64,000 bases of DNA from Beijerinckiaceae bacterium (GCA_027533425.1 JAPZUD010000002.1:62001-126000); one strand, 5' to 3'. Counted from the stretch's first letter, positions 35,998 through 45,382 are shown. Translations and numbers: made by a program. Notes: generated by a model not told the origin, from the sequence alone.

Positions 35998-37176
35998 ATG
36001 CTGCTCCCTGACGATCCCGCCCGCGCCTTCATGCCCTACCCGCCGGTGCCGGTGCCGCATGCACCGGAGGGGCCGCTGGCCGGGCTGACCTTCGCCGTGA
36101 AGGACCTGTTTGACGTGGCCGGCTACCGCACAGGCTGCGGCAATCCGGTCAAGCTCGCGCAGTCGCCGGTTGCCACCCATCACGCGCCACCGGTGAAGGC
36201 GCTGCTCGATGCCGGGGCCCGCTTTGTCGGCAAGGCGCATACCGAAGAGCTGGCCTGGTCGCTCTATGGCACCAACGCGCATTTCGGCACGCCGCTGAAC
36301 TCGGCCGCCCCGGACCGCGTGCCCGGCGGTTCCTCCTCGGGCTCGGCCAGCGCGGTTGCCGCGGGGCTCTGTGACATCGCCCTGGGTTCGGATACCGGCG
36401 GTTCGGTGCGGGCGCCGGCCAGTTTCTGCGGGCTCTACGGGCTCCGGCCGACCTTCGGCGCCATCGCGCTCGATGATTGCATGCCGCTGGCCCCGACTTT
36501 CGATACCTGCGGCTTTTTTGCCCGGGATCTCGCGACTTTCGGCCGGATGGCCTCGGTGCTGCTGCCGGCTGATACGGCCGATCTCTCGTCTCCGCATCTG
36601 ATGGTTGCCGCAGATCTCTTCGCGCGACTTCCGGCGGCCAGCCATGCCGTGCTTGCAACACGGCTTGCGGCGATCGGCGCGATCTCGGGCGAGCCGGCGC
36701 CGGCCATCGTCTATCCCGATGCACAGGCGCCGATCTATGCTGCGTTCCGGGTGCTGCAATCCTACGAGGTCTACCAGTCGCACGGGGCATGGTTCGAGGC
36801 ACAGAAGCCGGTTCTCGGCCCGCCGATCGCCGAGCGCTTCGCCTATGCGAGGACCGTCACCGATGCAGAGGCTGCCGAGGCGCGCGTCATCCGCGCGCGG
36901 TTCGCGGACGGGTTCCGCGCCCTGCTCGGAACACGGGGTGTGCTGGTCAGTCCGGTCGTCCATGGCCCCGCGCCGCGTCTCGATGACAGCCCGCAGGCGC
37001 TCGATGCCTATCGCCACGAGGCCATGGCCTTCCTCTGCCCGGCGGGACTTTCCGGCCTGCCGCAACTGGTGGTTCCCGCCGGCACGGTTGAAGGCGCGCC
37101 GATCGGCCTGTCGCTGATCGGGCCCGCCGGCTCGGACCGGCAGCTCATCGCGCTGGCCGCTCGGCTCGGCCTGTGA
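35998..37176 (+). CDS. Amidase-signature hydrolase
   Basis: 392 residues. The catalytic Lys/cis-Ser/Ser triad of the amidase-signature family is visible: FAVKDLFDVAG (Lys), VPGGSSSGSAS, and GSDTGGSVRAP (Ser). This is short for the family and resembles stand-alone amidase domains near transporter operons. It probably hydrolyses an amide or carbamoyl group taken up by the preceding ABC system. The ATG at 35998 is my choice; the reading frame is open further upstream but lies inside the ATPase coding end. It overlaps the GntR start region. Confidence 0.85.
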   Translation: MLLPDDPARAFMPYPPVPVPHAPEGPLAGLTFAVKDLFDVAGYRTGCGNPVKLAQSPVATHHAPPVKALLDAGARFVGKAHTEELAWSLYGTNAHFGTPLNSAAPDRVPGGSSSGSASAVAAGLCDIALGSDTGGSVRAPASFCGLYGLRPTFGAIALDDCMPLAPTFDTCGFFARDLATFGRMASVLLPADTADLSSPHLMVAADLFARLPAASHAVLATRLAAIGAISGEPAPAIVYPDAQAPIYAAFRVLQSYEVYQSHGAWFEAQKPVLGPPIAERFAYARTVTDAEAAEARVIRARFADGFRALLGTRGVLVSPVVHGPAPRLDDSPQALDAYRHEAMAFLCPAGLSGLPQLVVPAGTVEGAPIGLSLIGPAGSDRQLIALAARLGL

Positions 37177-37190
37177 GGAAAGGCGGAGCG

Positions 37191-37856
37191 GTGAAAAAGA
37201 CGACGCGGACCGACACGATCCTGACCCGATTGACGCAGGATATTCTCGGCAAACGGCTGGCCCCGGGCACGACGCTCGACGAGACGCGTCTGGCCGAGCA
37301 GTTCGGCGCTTCGCGCACGCCCATCCGGGAAGCGTTGCGCCAGCTGGCGGCCAGCGGCCTTGTCGAGCTGCGGCCGCATCGCGCGCCTTTGGTCGCGCCG
37401 ACCAACGATCTCCGGCTGGCCGAGATGTTCGACGTCATGGCCGAACTCGAGGCGCTCTGCGCCTCGCGCGCCACACTGGCCATGAATGCCGCGCAGCGCG
37501 CCGAGCTCGACGCCTTCCATCGCTCGATGGCGCCGATTGTCCGGGATTCCGATGTCGCGGCCTACCGAGCGGCGAATGTCGTGTTCCATACGATGATCTA
37601 TGACGGCGCGCGCAATGGCTATCTCAAGCAGATCGCCCTCTCCACGCGGGAGCGGCTGGCCCCGCATCGCGGCGTCCAGCTCGAGGCGCCGGCCCGGCTG
37701 GCCCAGTCGCATCTCGAGCATGGCGAGATCGTCACGGCCATCCTGCGCGGCGATCACGAGGCGGCAGCCAATGCGATGCGCCGGCACCTGACGATCACCC
37801 GCGAGACGCTGGCAACGCTTGCACCCGCCCGCACTTCGGGCGATCTGCCTAAATAA
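37191..37856 (+). CDS. GntR-family (FCD domain) transcriptional regulator
   Basis: 221 residues. The N-terminal winged helix reads GTTLDETRLAEQFGASRTPI, REALRQLAASGLVELRP. The C-terminal FCD ligand domain has VMAELEALCASRA, AANVVFHTMIYDGARNGYL and SHLEHGEIVTAILRGDHEAA (metal-binding His residues). A GTG at 37191 with GCGGAG upstream is my start; a GTG at 37173 overlapping the amidase stop is the alternative. It sits between the dipeptide/amidase operon and the allophanate hydrolase operon and could control either. Confidence 0.87.
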   Translation: MKKTTRTDTILTRLTQDILGKRLAPGTTLDETRLAEQFGASRTPIREALRQLAASGLVELRPHRAPLVAPTNDLRLAEMFDVMAELEALCASRATLAMNAAQRAELDAFHRSMAPIVRDSDVAAYRAANVVFHTMIYDGARNGYLKQIALSTRERLAPHRGVQLEAPARLAQSHLEHGEIVTAILRGDHEAAANAMRRHLTITRETLATLAPARTSGDLPK

Positions 37857-38042
37857 TCGTCATTCTTTGCTTTCTGCATACAATATAGCCAGACCTGCCA
37901 CCGGCGGGCCTTGCTGTGATTCCAGGCCGGAAGACACGGCCTCGCAGCGCGATTTCCGATGAGGATAGCCACCAGAGGCCTTGGTCACTGACGACCGGGT
38001 CTTGGCACGCGCCTTGCTGATCCTGGGCAGGGAGTTGACGCC

Positions 38043-39413
38043 ATGCCGACCAGCCATCCGACCATCGCGACGCTGCACCAGCGCTACAGCCAGGGCCTCC
38101 GCCCCGAGGCAGCGATCGAGGCGGCCTATGCACGGCTGGCGGCGGTCAATGATCCCGGGATTTTCATCACACTGGTCCCGGAAGCGGATGTCCTCGGTGC
38201 TGCGGGAAGGCTGCCCGCCTTCGACCCCGCGCGCTACCCGCTCTGGGGCGTGCCTTTCGCCGTGAAGGACAATATCGACGTGGCGGGCCTGCCGACAACC
38301 GCGGCCTGCCCGGATTTTTCCTATATGGCCGAGCAGGATGCGCCGGTTGTCGCGCGGCTTCTGGCGGCTGGCGCGATCTGCCTCGGCAAGACCAATCTCG
38401 ACCAGTTCGCCACCGGGCTGGTGGGCGTGCGGTCGCCTTTCCCGGTGCCGCGCAATGCCTTCGATGCGGAACGCGTGCCCGGCGGTTCCTCCTCCGGCTC
38501 GGCAATCGTGGTTGCGCAGGGGATCGCCTGTTTCAGCCTCGGCACCGACACGGCCGGCTCCGGCCGGGTTCCGGCGGGGCTGAACAATCTTGTCGGGCTC
38601 AAGCCCAGCCTTGGCGCCCTGTCCGGCCGGGGCATGGTGCCGGCCTGCCGCACGCTCGACACGATCTCGATCTTCGCCGCCACGGTCGATGACGCGGCCC
38701 GCGTGCTTGGCATTGCCTCGGGCTATGACGCCGCCGATCCCTATTCCCGGCCGCTGCCGGAGCAATCGGACAAGCCGATGCGGGTTTTCGGCATTCCTGG
38801 CGAGAAGGACCGGCATTTCTTCGGCGACACGCTGATGGCCCGCGCCTACGAGGCCAGCCTCGACCGGCTGGCCGGGCTCGGCGTCACCCTCCGCGAGGTG
38901 GATTTCGAGCCCTTCTTCGCCGTGGCACGGCTGCTCTATGAAGGCCCCTGGGTAGCTGAACGCCGCGCGGCCCTGACGCCCTTCATGGATACCCATCCAG
39001 CGGCCCTGCATCCCGTCACGCGGGCGATCATCGGCAAGGCGGACAGCATCTCCGCCACCGAGACCTTCCAGGCCTTCTACAAACTGGCGGCCTTGCGCCG
39101 GCAGAGCGAACCGGTCTGGCAGGAGGTGGACGGGCTCGCCGTGCCGACCTGCCCGATCGCCCCGACCCTGGCCGAGATGGAGGCCGATCCAATCGGCCCG
39201 AATTCGCGGCTCGGCACCTACACGAATTTCGTCAACCTGCTGGATCTCTGCGGCCTTGCCGTGCCCGGCCCGTTCCGGAGCGACGGCTTCCCCGCCGGCA
39301 TCACGCTGCTGGCACCGCGCGGGAATGACCAGCGGCTGGCGCGCCTCGGCAAGCTCTTCTTCCCCGGCATCGGCGGATGCGAACGTTTCTCAACCAAGGA
39401 GGTCGCGGCATGA
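38043..39413 (+). CDS. atzF: Allophanate hydrolase, amidase domain
   Basis: 456 residues, an amidase-signature protein closest in layout to AtzF/DUR2 N-terminal domains. Catalytic triad: FAVKDNIDVAGLPTTAACPD (Lys), VPGGSSSGSAIVVA and SLGTDTAGSGRVPAGL (Ser); the last is a characteristic allophanate hydrolase stretch (GTDTAGSGRVPA). Allophanate would be deaminated to N-carboxycarbamate. The C-terminal decarboxylating domain present in many AtzF proteins is missing here and encoded separately by the next gene (ATGA overlap), so the enzyme is split. Confidence 0.9.
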   Translation: MPTSHPTIATLHQRYSQGLRPEAAIEAAYARLAAVNDPGIFITLVPEADVLGAAGRLPAFDPARYPLWGVPFAVKDNIDVAGLPTTAACPDFSYMAEQDAPVVARLLAAGAICLGKTNLDQFATGLVGVRSPFPVPRNAFDAERVPGGSSSGSAIVVAQGIACFSLGTDTAGSGRVPAGLNNLVGLKPSLGALSGRGMVPACRTLDTISIFAATVDDAARVLGIASGYDAADPYSRPLPEQSDKPMRVFGIPGEKDRHFFGDTLMARAYEASLDRLAGLGVTLREVDFEPFFAVARLLYEGPWVAERRAALTPFMDTHPAALHPVTRAIIGKADSISATETFQAFYKLAALRRQSEPVWQEVDGLAVPTCPIAPTLAEMEADPIGPNSRLGTYTNFVNLLDLCGLAVPGPFRSDGFPAGITLLAPRGNDQRLARLGKLFFPGIGGCERFSTKEVAA

Positions 39414-39844
39414 GCACGGACCAGGCATCCGAGATGATCGAAATCGTGGTCGTCGGCGCCCATCTCTCGGGCATGCCGCTCAATGGCGAGCTGACCTCCC
39501 GTGGCGGCCAGTTCCTCCGGGCCGGCGAGACGGCGAAATCCTACCGCCTCAACGCGCTTCCCGGCGGGCCGCCCAAGCGGCCGGGCCTGATCCGGATCGC
39601 CGAGGGCGAGGGCCATGCCATCGCCGTCGAGGTCTGGGCGCTGCCGGCGGCGGGCTTCGGCACCTTCGTGGCCGGCATTCCCGCCCCGCTCTGCATCGGC
39701 ACCGTCCGGCTGGCGGATGGCACGAGCCCGAAAGGCTTCCTCGTCGAGCCCGAGGGCCTCATCGGGGCCACCGACATTTCCGAATTCGGCGGCTGGCGCG
39801 CCTACATGGCCGCCGTCGCCGCAACAACGACGAGCGCCGCGTAA
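39410..39844 (+). CDS. Allophanate hydrolase C-terminal domain protein
   Basis: 144 residues, a stand-alone version of the allophanate hydrolase C-terminal domain (AH_C). Features are VVGAHLSGMPLNGELTSRGG near the start, FGTFVAGIPAPLCIGTV, and the VEPEGLIGATDISEFGGWRA block near the end. In full-length enzymes this domain acts on N-carboxycarbamate after the amidase step. Overlap with the upstream gene (ATGA at 39410-39413) would keep the two in fixed ratio. Confidence 0.88.
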   Translation: MSTDQASEMIEIVVVGAHLSGMPLNGELTSRGGQFLRAGETAKSYRLNALPGGPPKRPGLIRIAEGEGHAIAVEVWALPAAGFGTFVAGIPAPLCIGTVRLADGTSPKGFLVEPEGLIGATDISEFGGWRAYMAAVAATTTSAA

Positions 39845-39893
39845 GGCGCCCGGCCTTTCCCTTCCGAATGCCTTCAACAGCGAGGACCGAACC

Positions 39894-40850
39894 ATGATCA
39901 ATCGCCGCCATCTTCTCGCCAGCGCCGGGGCCGGCCTTGGCGTCATCGCCATGCCGAACATCCTGCGGGCGCAGACGCGCACCGTCAAAATGGGGTCGCT
40001 CCGGCTGATCCATTCGATGACGCCGCATTTCTACGAGAAATTCGCTCCGCCGAACCTCAAGATCGAGATCATCACCTTCGACAGCCCGACCGACGGCAAG
40101 AATGCCGTGGTGACCAAGTCGGTCGATTTCGGCGGGTTCGGCATCGCCGCCGCCACGCTCGGCGCGGCTGCGGGCGAGCCGGTGGTCGTGGTCGGGGCCT
40201 TCTGCAACAAGGGCATGGGTGTGATCGCCAAGGCCGGATCGGACATCAAGACCGTGAAGGATCTCAAGGGCAAGAAGGTCGGCATCTGGCCGGGCTCGAC
40301 GCAGGAGGTCTTCATCATGGAGCGGCTGCGCCTCGAGGGTCTGTCGATCCGCGATGTTGTCGCCACGCGCGTTCCCTTCGGCGAAATGCATGCCATGCTC
40401 TCGCGCGGGGATATCGATGCCTATGTCGGCGCCGAGCCGGGCCCGGGCCTCTCGCTGGCCACGGGCGTCGGCCAGCTGGTCGAATACCCCTACAATACCG
40501 CGATGGGCGGCCTGAACATGATCTTCGCGACCTCGGAAGACATGGTGGCGAAGGATCCGGAGCTGGTGAAGACCATGCTCACGGTGCATGCCAAGGCGTC
40601 CGAGTTCATGATGAAGAACAAGGATGCCGTCGCCGAGATGACGGTGGCCAAGCTCGGCGCCAACAAGGCGGCGGTCGAAACTGCGCTGAAGGCGGACAAT
40701 GTCGAGTATATCTGGAAGCTCGACGAGACGGTGCTCAAGCAGGCCCGCACCTATGCGGAGCAGATGCTGTCGCTCAAGCAGATCCGCGCGCTGCCGGATT
40801 TCTCGAAGTTCCTCAACCCGTCCTTCTCGAACACCATCACGACGGCCTGA
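39894..40850 (+). CDS. ABC transporter substrate-binding protein (NMT1/nitrate-sulfonate type)
   Basis: 318 residues. The N-terminus MINRRHLLASAGAGLGVIAM carries a twin-arginine-like pair after the start (NRRHLL) and an Ala-rich leader ending near AQT, suggesting export, possibly by Tat. The core has GIAAATLGAAAGEPVVVVGA, DLKGKKVGIWPGSTQEVFIM and GDIDAYVGAEPGPGLSL, as in SsuA/NrtA/ThiY relatives. It binds an unknown small solute for the permease and ATPase encoded next. The cluster context suggests a nitrogen compound such as a ureide or pyrimidine-related molecule. Confidence 0.87.
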   Translation: MINRRHLLASAGAGLGVIAMPNILRAQTRTVKMGSLRLIHSMTPHFYEKFAPPNLKIEIITFDSPTDGKNAVVTKSVDFGGFGIAAATLGAAAGEPVVVVGAFCNKGMGVIAKAGSDIKTVKDLKGKKVGIWPGSTQEVFIMERLRLEGLSIRDVVATRVPFGEMHAMLSRGDIDAYVGAEPGPGLSLATGVGQLVEYPYNTAMGGLNMIFATSEDMVAKDPELVKTMLTVHAKASEFMMKNKDAVAEMTVAKLGANKAAVETALKADNVEYIWKLDETVLKQARTYAEQMLSLKQIRALPDFSKFLNPSFSNTITTA

Positions 40851-40908
40851 TGCTGCGGGCCCGCGCCGCCGGCCGGCGCGGGCCTTTCCCCCAACCGGAG
40901 ACAGATCC

Positions 40909-41760
40909 ATGGTGGATATGACCAGTTCCGCCCCGGCCGCAGAAACGGCGCCGCCGCGGAAGGCCAGCCTGCCGTATCTCGGCAAGGCCGGGGATTTCGC
41001 GCTGGCGATGATCGTGCCCGGGCTCCTGCTGCTGCTCTGGTATGTCGCCACGACGCAACGCTGGACGCGGCTGATCCCGACCCCGGCCGAGACGGCCGAA
41101 TACATGGTCGATTTTGCGTTTGGCGGCATCTATGACGATGCCTTCTCGGCCACGCTCCATATCCATCTCCTCGCCTCGATGAGCCGTGTCTATGGCGGCT
41201 TCCTGCTGGCCGCCGCGGTCGCGCTGCCGCTGGGCCTGCTGATCGGGCGGATCCCGCTGGCCCGGAAGACGCTCGATCCGTTCTTCCAGCTGATGCGGCC
41301 GATCCCCGTCACGGCCTGGCTGCCGCTCTCGATGATCCTGTTCGGGCTGGGCGCCAAATCCGCCTTCAGTCTCGTCTTTCTCGGCGCCTTCTACCCGATC
41401 CTCCTCAACACGATCTTCGGGGTGAAGAATGTCGATCCCAAGCTGTTCGAGGCCGCCTCGATGCTCGGCTGCCGGGGCAATGCGCAATTCTTCCGCGTGG
41501 TGCTGCCGGCTGCCCTGCCCTCGATCTTCACCGGCCTGCGCCTCGGGCTGGGCCTTGCCTGGTTCGTCATCGTTGTCGGCGAGATGACCGGCGTGCCGCA
41601 AGGCCTCGGCGCCGTCATCATGGACGGGCGGACACTGTCACGCACCGAACTCGTCATCTGCGGCATGATCGTCATCGGCATTGTCGGCTACCTGTCCGAC
41701 CGGATCGTGATGATGATCGGCAACCACCTCCTGCGCTGGAGCCCGACCCATCATGGCTGA
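40909..41760 (+). CDS. ABC transporter permease (nitrate/sulfonate/bicarbonate type)
   Basis: 283 residues with about six helices. Typical SsuC/TauC-like features: RWTRLIPTPAETAEYMVDFA, HIHLLASMSRVYGGFLLAAA, PLGLLIGRIPLARKTLDPFF, and the EAA-loop SMLGCRGNAQFFRVVLPAAL. It is 58 bases after the binding-protein gene and overlaps the ATPase gene by 8 bases. Confidence 0.92.
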   Translation: MVDMTSSAPAAETAPPRKASLPYLGKAGDFALAMIVPGLLLLLWYVATTQRWTRLIPTPAETAEYMVDFAFGGIYDDAFSATLHIHLLASMSRVYGGFLLAAAVALPLGLLIGRIPLARKTLDPFFQLMRPIPVTAWLPLSMILFGLGAKSAFSLVFLGAFYPILLNTIFGVKNVDPKLFEAASMLGCRGNAQFFRVVLPAALPSIFTGLRLGLGLAWFVIVVGEMTGVPQGLGAVIMDGRTLSRTELVICGMIVIGIVGYLSDRIVMMIGNHLLRWSPTHHG

Positions 41761-42547
41761 GACCGACACCCTCTCCGCACCGCTGCCGATTATCGATATC
41801 AAGAATGTCTCGAAGACCTTCTGGCTCGGCGAGCAGAAGATCGAGGCCTTGTCCGGCGCCAACCTGCAGATCCGCAAGGGCGAGTTCATCTGCCTGATCG
41901 GCGCCTCGGGCTGCGGCAAGTCCACGCTGCTGCGGATCATGGCCGGATTCGAACAGCCGACCAGCGGCGAGGCGCTGATGTGGGGCAAGCCGATCACCGA
42001 GCCCGGCCCGAGCCGTGGCATGGTGTTCCAGGATTATGCATTGTTCCCCTGGCTGACCGTGCGCAACAACATTGCCTTCGGGCCGAAATCACAGGGCCGC
42101 TCGACCGGGGAGGTCAAGGAGATCTGCGACCGCTTCATCGAGATGGTCGGGCTGCAGAAATTCGCCAATGCCTATCCGCACCAGCTTTCCGGCGGCATGC
42201 GGCAGCGCGTCGCCATTGCCCGCGTGCTGGCCAATGATGCCGAGCTGGTCCTGATGGACGAGCCCTTCGGCGCGCTGGATGCCATGACGCGCGAACGCCT
42301 GCAGGACGAGTTGCTGGATATCTGGGAACGGACCAAGCTGACCGTGGTCTTCGTCACCCATGCGATCGAGGAGGCGATCTTCCTGGCCGATCGCGTGGTG
42401 GTGATGTCGCCCGGGCCGGGCCGGATCGACAGCGACAACCACCTCACCCTGCCGCGCCCGCGCGACGTGGCCTCGCCGGAATTCAACGAGATCCGGCGGG
42501 ATCTGTCCGGCCGGCTGCATTCCCACCACGCCAAGAAGGCGGCGTGA
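41753..42547 (+). CDS. ABC transporter ATPase (nitrate/sulfonate/bicarbonate type)
   Basis: 264 residues. Walker A GASGCGKST near residue 52, signature LSGGMRQRV, Walker B LVLMDEPFGALDA, switch VTHAIEEA. The FQDYALFPWLTVRNNIAFGP segment is typical of the SsuB/TauB/NrtD group. It overlaps the permease gene by 8 bases and its TGA overlaps the next ATG (TGATG), so translation is coupled with the deacetylase-like gene. Confidence 0.93.
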   Translation: MAETDTLSAPLPIIDIKNVSKTFWLGEQKIEALSGANLQIRKGEFICLIGASGCGKSTLLRIMAGFEQPTSGEALMWGKPITEPGPSRGMVFQDYALFPWLTVRNNIAFGPKSQGRSTGEVKEICDRFIEMVGLQKFANAYPHQLSGGMRQRVAIARVLANDAELVLMDEPFGALDAMTRERLQDELLDIWERTKLTVVFVTHAIEEAIFLADRVVVMSPGPGRIDSDNHLTLPRPRDVASPEFNEIRRDLSGRLHSHHAKKAA

Positions 42548-43428
42548 TGCGTCCCGAGCAGCGGCTGCCCTACCGGGCGAGCATCGACCGGCCGGCCCTG
42601 ACCCTGCCGGGCGGGAAGGACGTGGCCTGCTGGTTCATCGTCAATGTCGAGAACTGGCTGATCGACAATCCGATGCCGCGCCAGGTGCTGGTGGCTCCGA
42701 CCGGCGCGGCCCTGCAGCCGGATATCGCCAACTGGGCCTGGCATGAATACGGCATGCGCGCAGGGTTCTGGCGGTTGCTGGCCGCCTTCGAGAGGCGCGG
42801 CATCCGGCCGACGCTCTCGATCAACGGCTCGGTCTGCCAGGCCTATCCGCGCGTCGCCGGCGCGGCGCATGAGGCCGGCTGGGAATTCATGGGCCATGGC
42901 TTCGTGCAGGTGCCGACGCATCGCGTCGAGGACCAGCGCGCGATGATCGGCCAGACGGTGGAGACGATCCGCGCCTTTACCGGCATGCCATGCATCGGCT
43001 GGCTCGGGCCGGGCCTGACGGAGACGCTCGACACGCCGGACCATCTCGCCGAGGCGGGCATCCGCTATATCGCCGACTGGGTGGTGGATGACCGGCCCTG
43101 CCGGCTGGCCACGCGGCACGGCACGGTGCTGACCATGCCCTATACGGTGGAACTCAACGATATCCCGACCATCATGATCCAGCATCACCCGGCCGAGGAG
43201 CTGGGCCGGCGTGCGCTGCGCACGGCGGACAGGCTGGTGCGCGAGGCGAAAGCCGGCGCCGGGGCCACGGTGATGAGCATCGCCATCCACCCCTATATCA
43301 CCGGCGTGCCGCACCGGATCGACCTGTTCGAGGCGCTGCTGGACGATCTGATCGCGCGTGGCGATCTCGCCTTCCTGCAGGGGCGCGAGTTGCACGACTG
43401 GTATCTCGGGAGCAACGATGACACCTGA
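42547..43428 (+). CDS. Polysaccharide deacetylase-family protein (PuuE/allantoinase-like)
   Basis: 293 residues of the NodB/PuuE group of carbohydrate esterase-fold proteins. The cofactor-free allantoinase-like pattern is visible as YGMRAGFWRLLAAFERRGIR, SINGSVCQAYPRVAG, GWEFMGHGFVQVPTHRVEDQ, and WLGPGLTETLDTPDHLAEAG. Such proteins hydrolyse cyclic ureides (allantoin) or related amides. The ATG at 42547 is preferred over the GTG at 42544. It is translationally coupled to the upstream ATPase and overlaps the alpha/beta hydrolase gene by 11 bases. Confidence 0.84.
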   Translation: MRPEQRLPYRASIDRPALTLPGGKDVACWFIVNVENWLIDNPMPRQVLVAPTGAALQPDIANWAWHEYGMRAGFWRLLAAFERRGIRPTLSINGSVCQAYPRVAGAAHEAGWEFMGHGFVQVPTHRVEDQRAMIGQTVETIRAFTGMPCIGWLGPGLTETLDTPDHLAEAGIRYIADWVVDDRPCRLATRHGTVLTMPYTVELNDIPTIMIQHHPAEELGRRALRTADRLVREAKAGAGATVMSIAIHPYITGVPHRIDLFEALLDDLIARGDLAFLQGRELHDWYLGSNDDT

Positions 43429-44266
43429 ACTTCCGGCCTGGCGGCAATTCAGCCAGAGCGAACTCGACGCGGCCTATAACAACATGGCCGCGGTGGCGCG
43501 TTCCCGTGAGATCCTGAATTCACTGACCGATCGGTCAGTGAAAACGCGCGAACGGTCAGCCATCGCGCTGGACCTCGCCTACGGGCCCGGCCAGCGGCAG
43601 GTCATCGACATTTTCGCCTGCGGCCATCCGCATGCGCCGATGCTGGTCTTCCTGCATGGCGGCTACTGGCAGCGCAACGCGAAGGAAATGTTCTCGGTGC
43701 TGGCCGAGGGACCGCTGGCGCTTGGCTTCGACGTGGCGATGCCCGGCTACACGCTGGCGCCGGAAGCCTCGCTGACGCGGATCGTCGAGGAATGCGAAAC
43801 GGCGATCCGCCTGCTCAGGGTGGTCGGGCCGTCGATGGATGTTGCGGAGTCGCGGCTGATTGTCGGTGGCTGGTCGGCCGGAGGGCATCTCGCCGCGCGG
43901 CTGTCGGAAATGCCGGAAGTCGACGCCGCCCTGGCGATTTCAGGGGTCTTCGATCTTGAGCCGATCCGGCACAGCTATCTTCAGGAGGCGCTCCGGCTGA
44001 GCCCGGAAGAGGCGCATTTCCAGAGCCCGATCCATCGCGTGGCGCAGGCGACCAAGCCGGTCTCGGTCATCTGGGGCGACGCGGAACTGCCGGAATTGCA
44101 ACGGCAAAGCCGGGATTACATCGCAGCGCGCAGCGCCGCTGGCAAGCCGGTCAGCGGCGGGGCGATCGAGGGCGAGGATCATTTCACGATCCTTGCGCAG
44201 CTGGCCGATCCGACCAGCCAGGTGACCGGCCATCTCCTCGCGCTCGATTCCGGCCTCGCCGATTGA
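43418..44266 (+). CDS. Alpha/beta hydrolase (HGG-containing, formamidase-like)
   Basis: 282 residues. The oxyanion motif is HGGYWQRNAKEM near residue 75, the nucleophile elbow is GGWSAGGHLAA near residue 150, and a late Asp/His pair is in IWGDAELP and GEDHFTIL. This combination is seen in kynurenine formamidase-like and carboxylesterase-like enzymes. Starting ATG at 43418 inside the preceding gene's end (11-base overlap). It is the last gene of this operon and converges on pufM. Its substrate is unknown, likely an amide or ester in the same pathway. Confidence 0.85.
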   Translation: MTPELPAWRQFSQSELDAAYNNMAAVARSREILNSLTDRSVKTRERSAIALDLAYGPGQRQVIDIFACGHPHAPMLVFLHGGYWQRNAKEMFSVLAEGPLALGFDVAMPGYTLAPEASLTRIVEECETAIRLLRVVGPSMDVAESRLIVGGWSAGGHLAARLSEMPEVDAALAISGVFDLEPIRHSYLQEALRLSPEEAHFQSPIHRVAQATKPVSVIWGDAELPELQRQSRDYIAARSAAGKPVSGGAIEGEDHFTILAQLADPTSQVTGHLLALDSGLAD

Positions 44267-44307
44267 GGCCATCCGCGGCGGCCGGCTTCCCTTTCCCCGA
44301 ACGACAA

Positions 44308-44407
44308 CGTCCCGCCTGGAGGGGCGGGACGCCGGTGTGGCACAGGGATCAAGGGGAGATACGTGTGCCCTACCTCGATGCCGGGGGAAGGGGGGCTGCC
44401 CCCGGCA
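44308..44407. terminator. Two stem-loops between pufM and the hydrolase gene
   Basis: Hairpin A: CGTCCCGCC/GGCGGGACG (9 bp, loop 6; 44308-44331), on the minus strand followed by TTGTCGTTC. Hairpin B: TGCCGGGGG/CCCCCGGCA (9 bp, loop 11; 44379-44407), 15 bases after the pufM stop. They probably terminate the puf operon and the converging operon; hairpin B may also protect the pufM 3' end. Confidence 0.7.
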
Positions 44408-44422
44408 GGAGTGAATCCGGGC

Positions 44423-45382
44423 CTATTGCGCCGGCGGCGTGGCAGGCCACCAGTTCGGATCGGCCGGCACGATGCCGTGCTTGATGCCCCAGTCATACCA
44501 GTTGTCGACCACCGTGCCGGTGAGCAGGATGCCGATGCCGCCGGTGATCGGGCACAGGATGGCGAACCAGTAGGCCCAACGATGGATCGACTCCATCGTG
44601 GCGTTGAAGCCCATCGTCCAGCGCCAGAACAGGGCTGCACGCTCCGAGGCGGTGCCGCGGTCGGTGATCTGCTCGATCTCGCGCTCGCCACCGTAGCGGG
44701 TCACCGCCAGGATGGTGCCCGCATGCATCGCGAAGAGCAGGACGGAGCCATACAGGAACACAATCGAGAGGGCATGGAAGGGGTTGTAGAAGAGGTTGCC
44801 GTATCGCAGCGAGAAGTTCTGCGTCCAGTCGAGATGCGAGAAGATCCCGAAGGGTACGGCCTCGCTCCAGCTGCCCATCATGACGGGCCGGATAAAACCG
44901 ACAACCAGAAATAGCCAGATGGCGGCGGCGAAGGCCCAGGCCACATGGGTGCCGAGTCCGAGTGCCCTCGCCCGGCGATAGGTGCGCACCCACCACAGGA
45001 TGACCGACGCAGTGAGGAAGAAGCCGGCAATCTGCCACAAGCCACCTTCGGCAAGGGGCGGAAGGATAGTGAGCCCGTATTCCGGCTTCGGCGGATCAAG
45101 CGAGAGCCAGAAGAGCTTGCGGACAAACTGGACCGGATCCCAACCGACGGACGCCCACATGTGCAGCCCGATGATCTCGAAGGCAATGAAGCCGCAGATC
45201 AGCGAGGTGACACCGGTCCAGCCGAGATAGATGGGACCAAGCTGCGCATCCCCGATCTTGCCAAGCCAGTAGCTGTGGGCTGTCGTCTTGCCGCGCTCGT
45301 AGAGGTGGGGGGCCAGCGGGATCCCGAGATCCGGATCCCCGTGAACCTGAACCCGCGTGAAGATGTTCTGATAATAGGCCAT
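44423..45382 (-). CDS. pufM: Photosynthetic reaction centre M subunit
   Basis: 319 residues, normal length, five transmembrane helices. Sequence blocks match purple bacterial M subunits throughout: [12 protein letters not shown] at the start, [19 protein letters not shown] with the special-pair histidine, [20 protein letters not shown] (iron histidine) and [19 protein letters not shown] (second iron histidine), then [10 protein letters not shown]. It binds BChl, BPhe, QA and the non-heme iron with PufL. It is the last puf gene here: neither pufC nor pufX follows; the next gene is an unrelated convergent hydrolase. The gene lies 28 bases after pufL. Confidence 0.98.
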   Translation of the reverse strand: MAYYQNIFTRVQVHGDPDLGIPLAPHLYERGKTTAHSYWLGKIGDAQLGPIYLGWTGVTSLICGFIAFEIIGLHMWASVGWDPVQFVRKLFWLSLDPPKPEYGLTILPPLAEGGLWQIAGFFLTASVILWWVRTYRRARALGLGTHVAWAFAAAIWLFLVVGFIRPVMMGSWSEAVPFGIFSHLDWTQNFSLRYGNLFYNPFHALSIVFLYGSVLLFAMHAGTILAVTRYGGEREIEQITDRGTASERAALFWRWTMGFNATMESIHRWAYWFAILCPITGGIGILLTGTVVDNWYDWGIKHGIVPADPNWWPATPPAQ

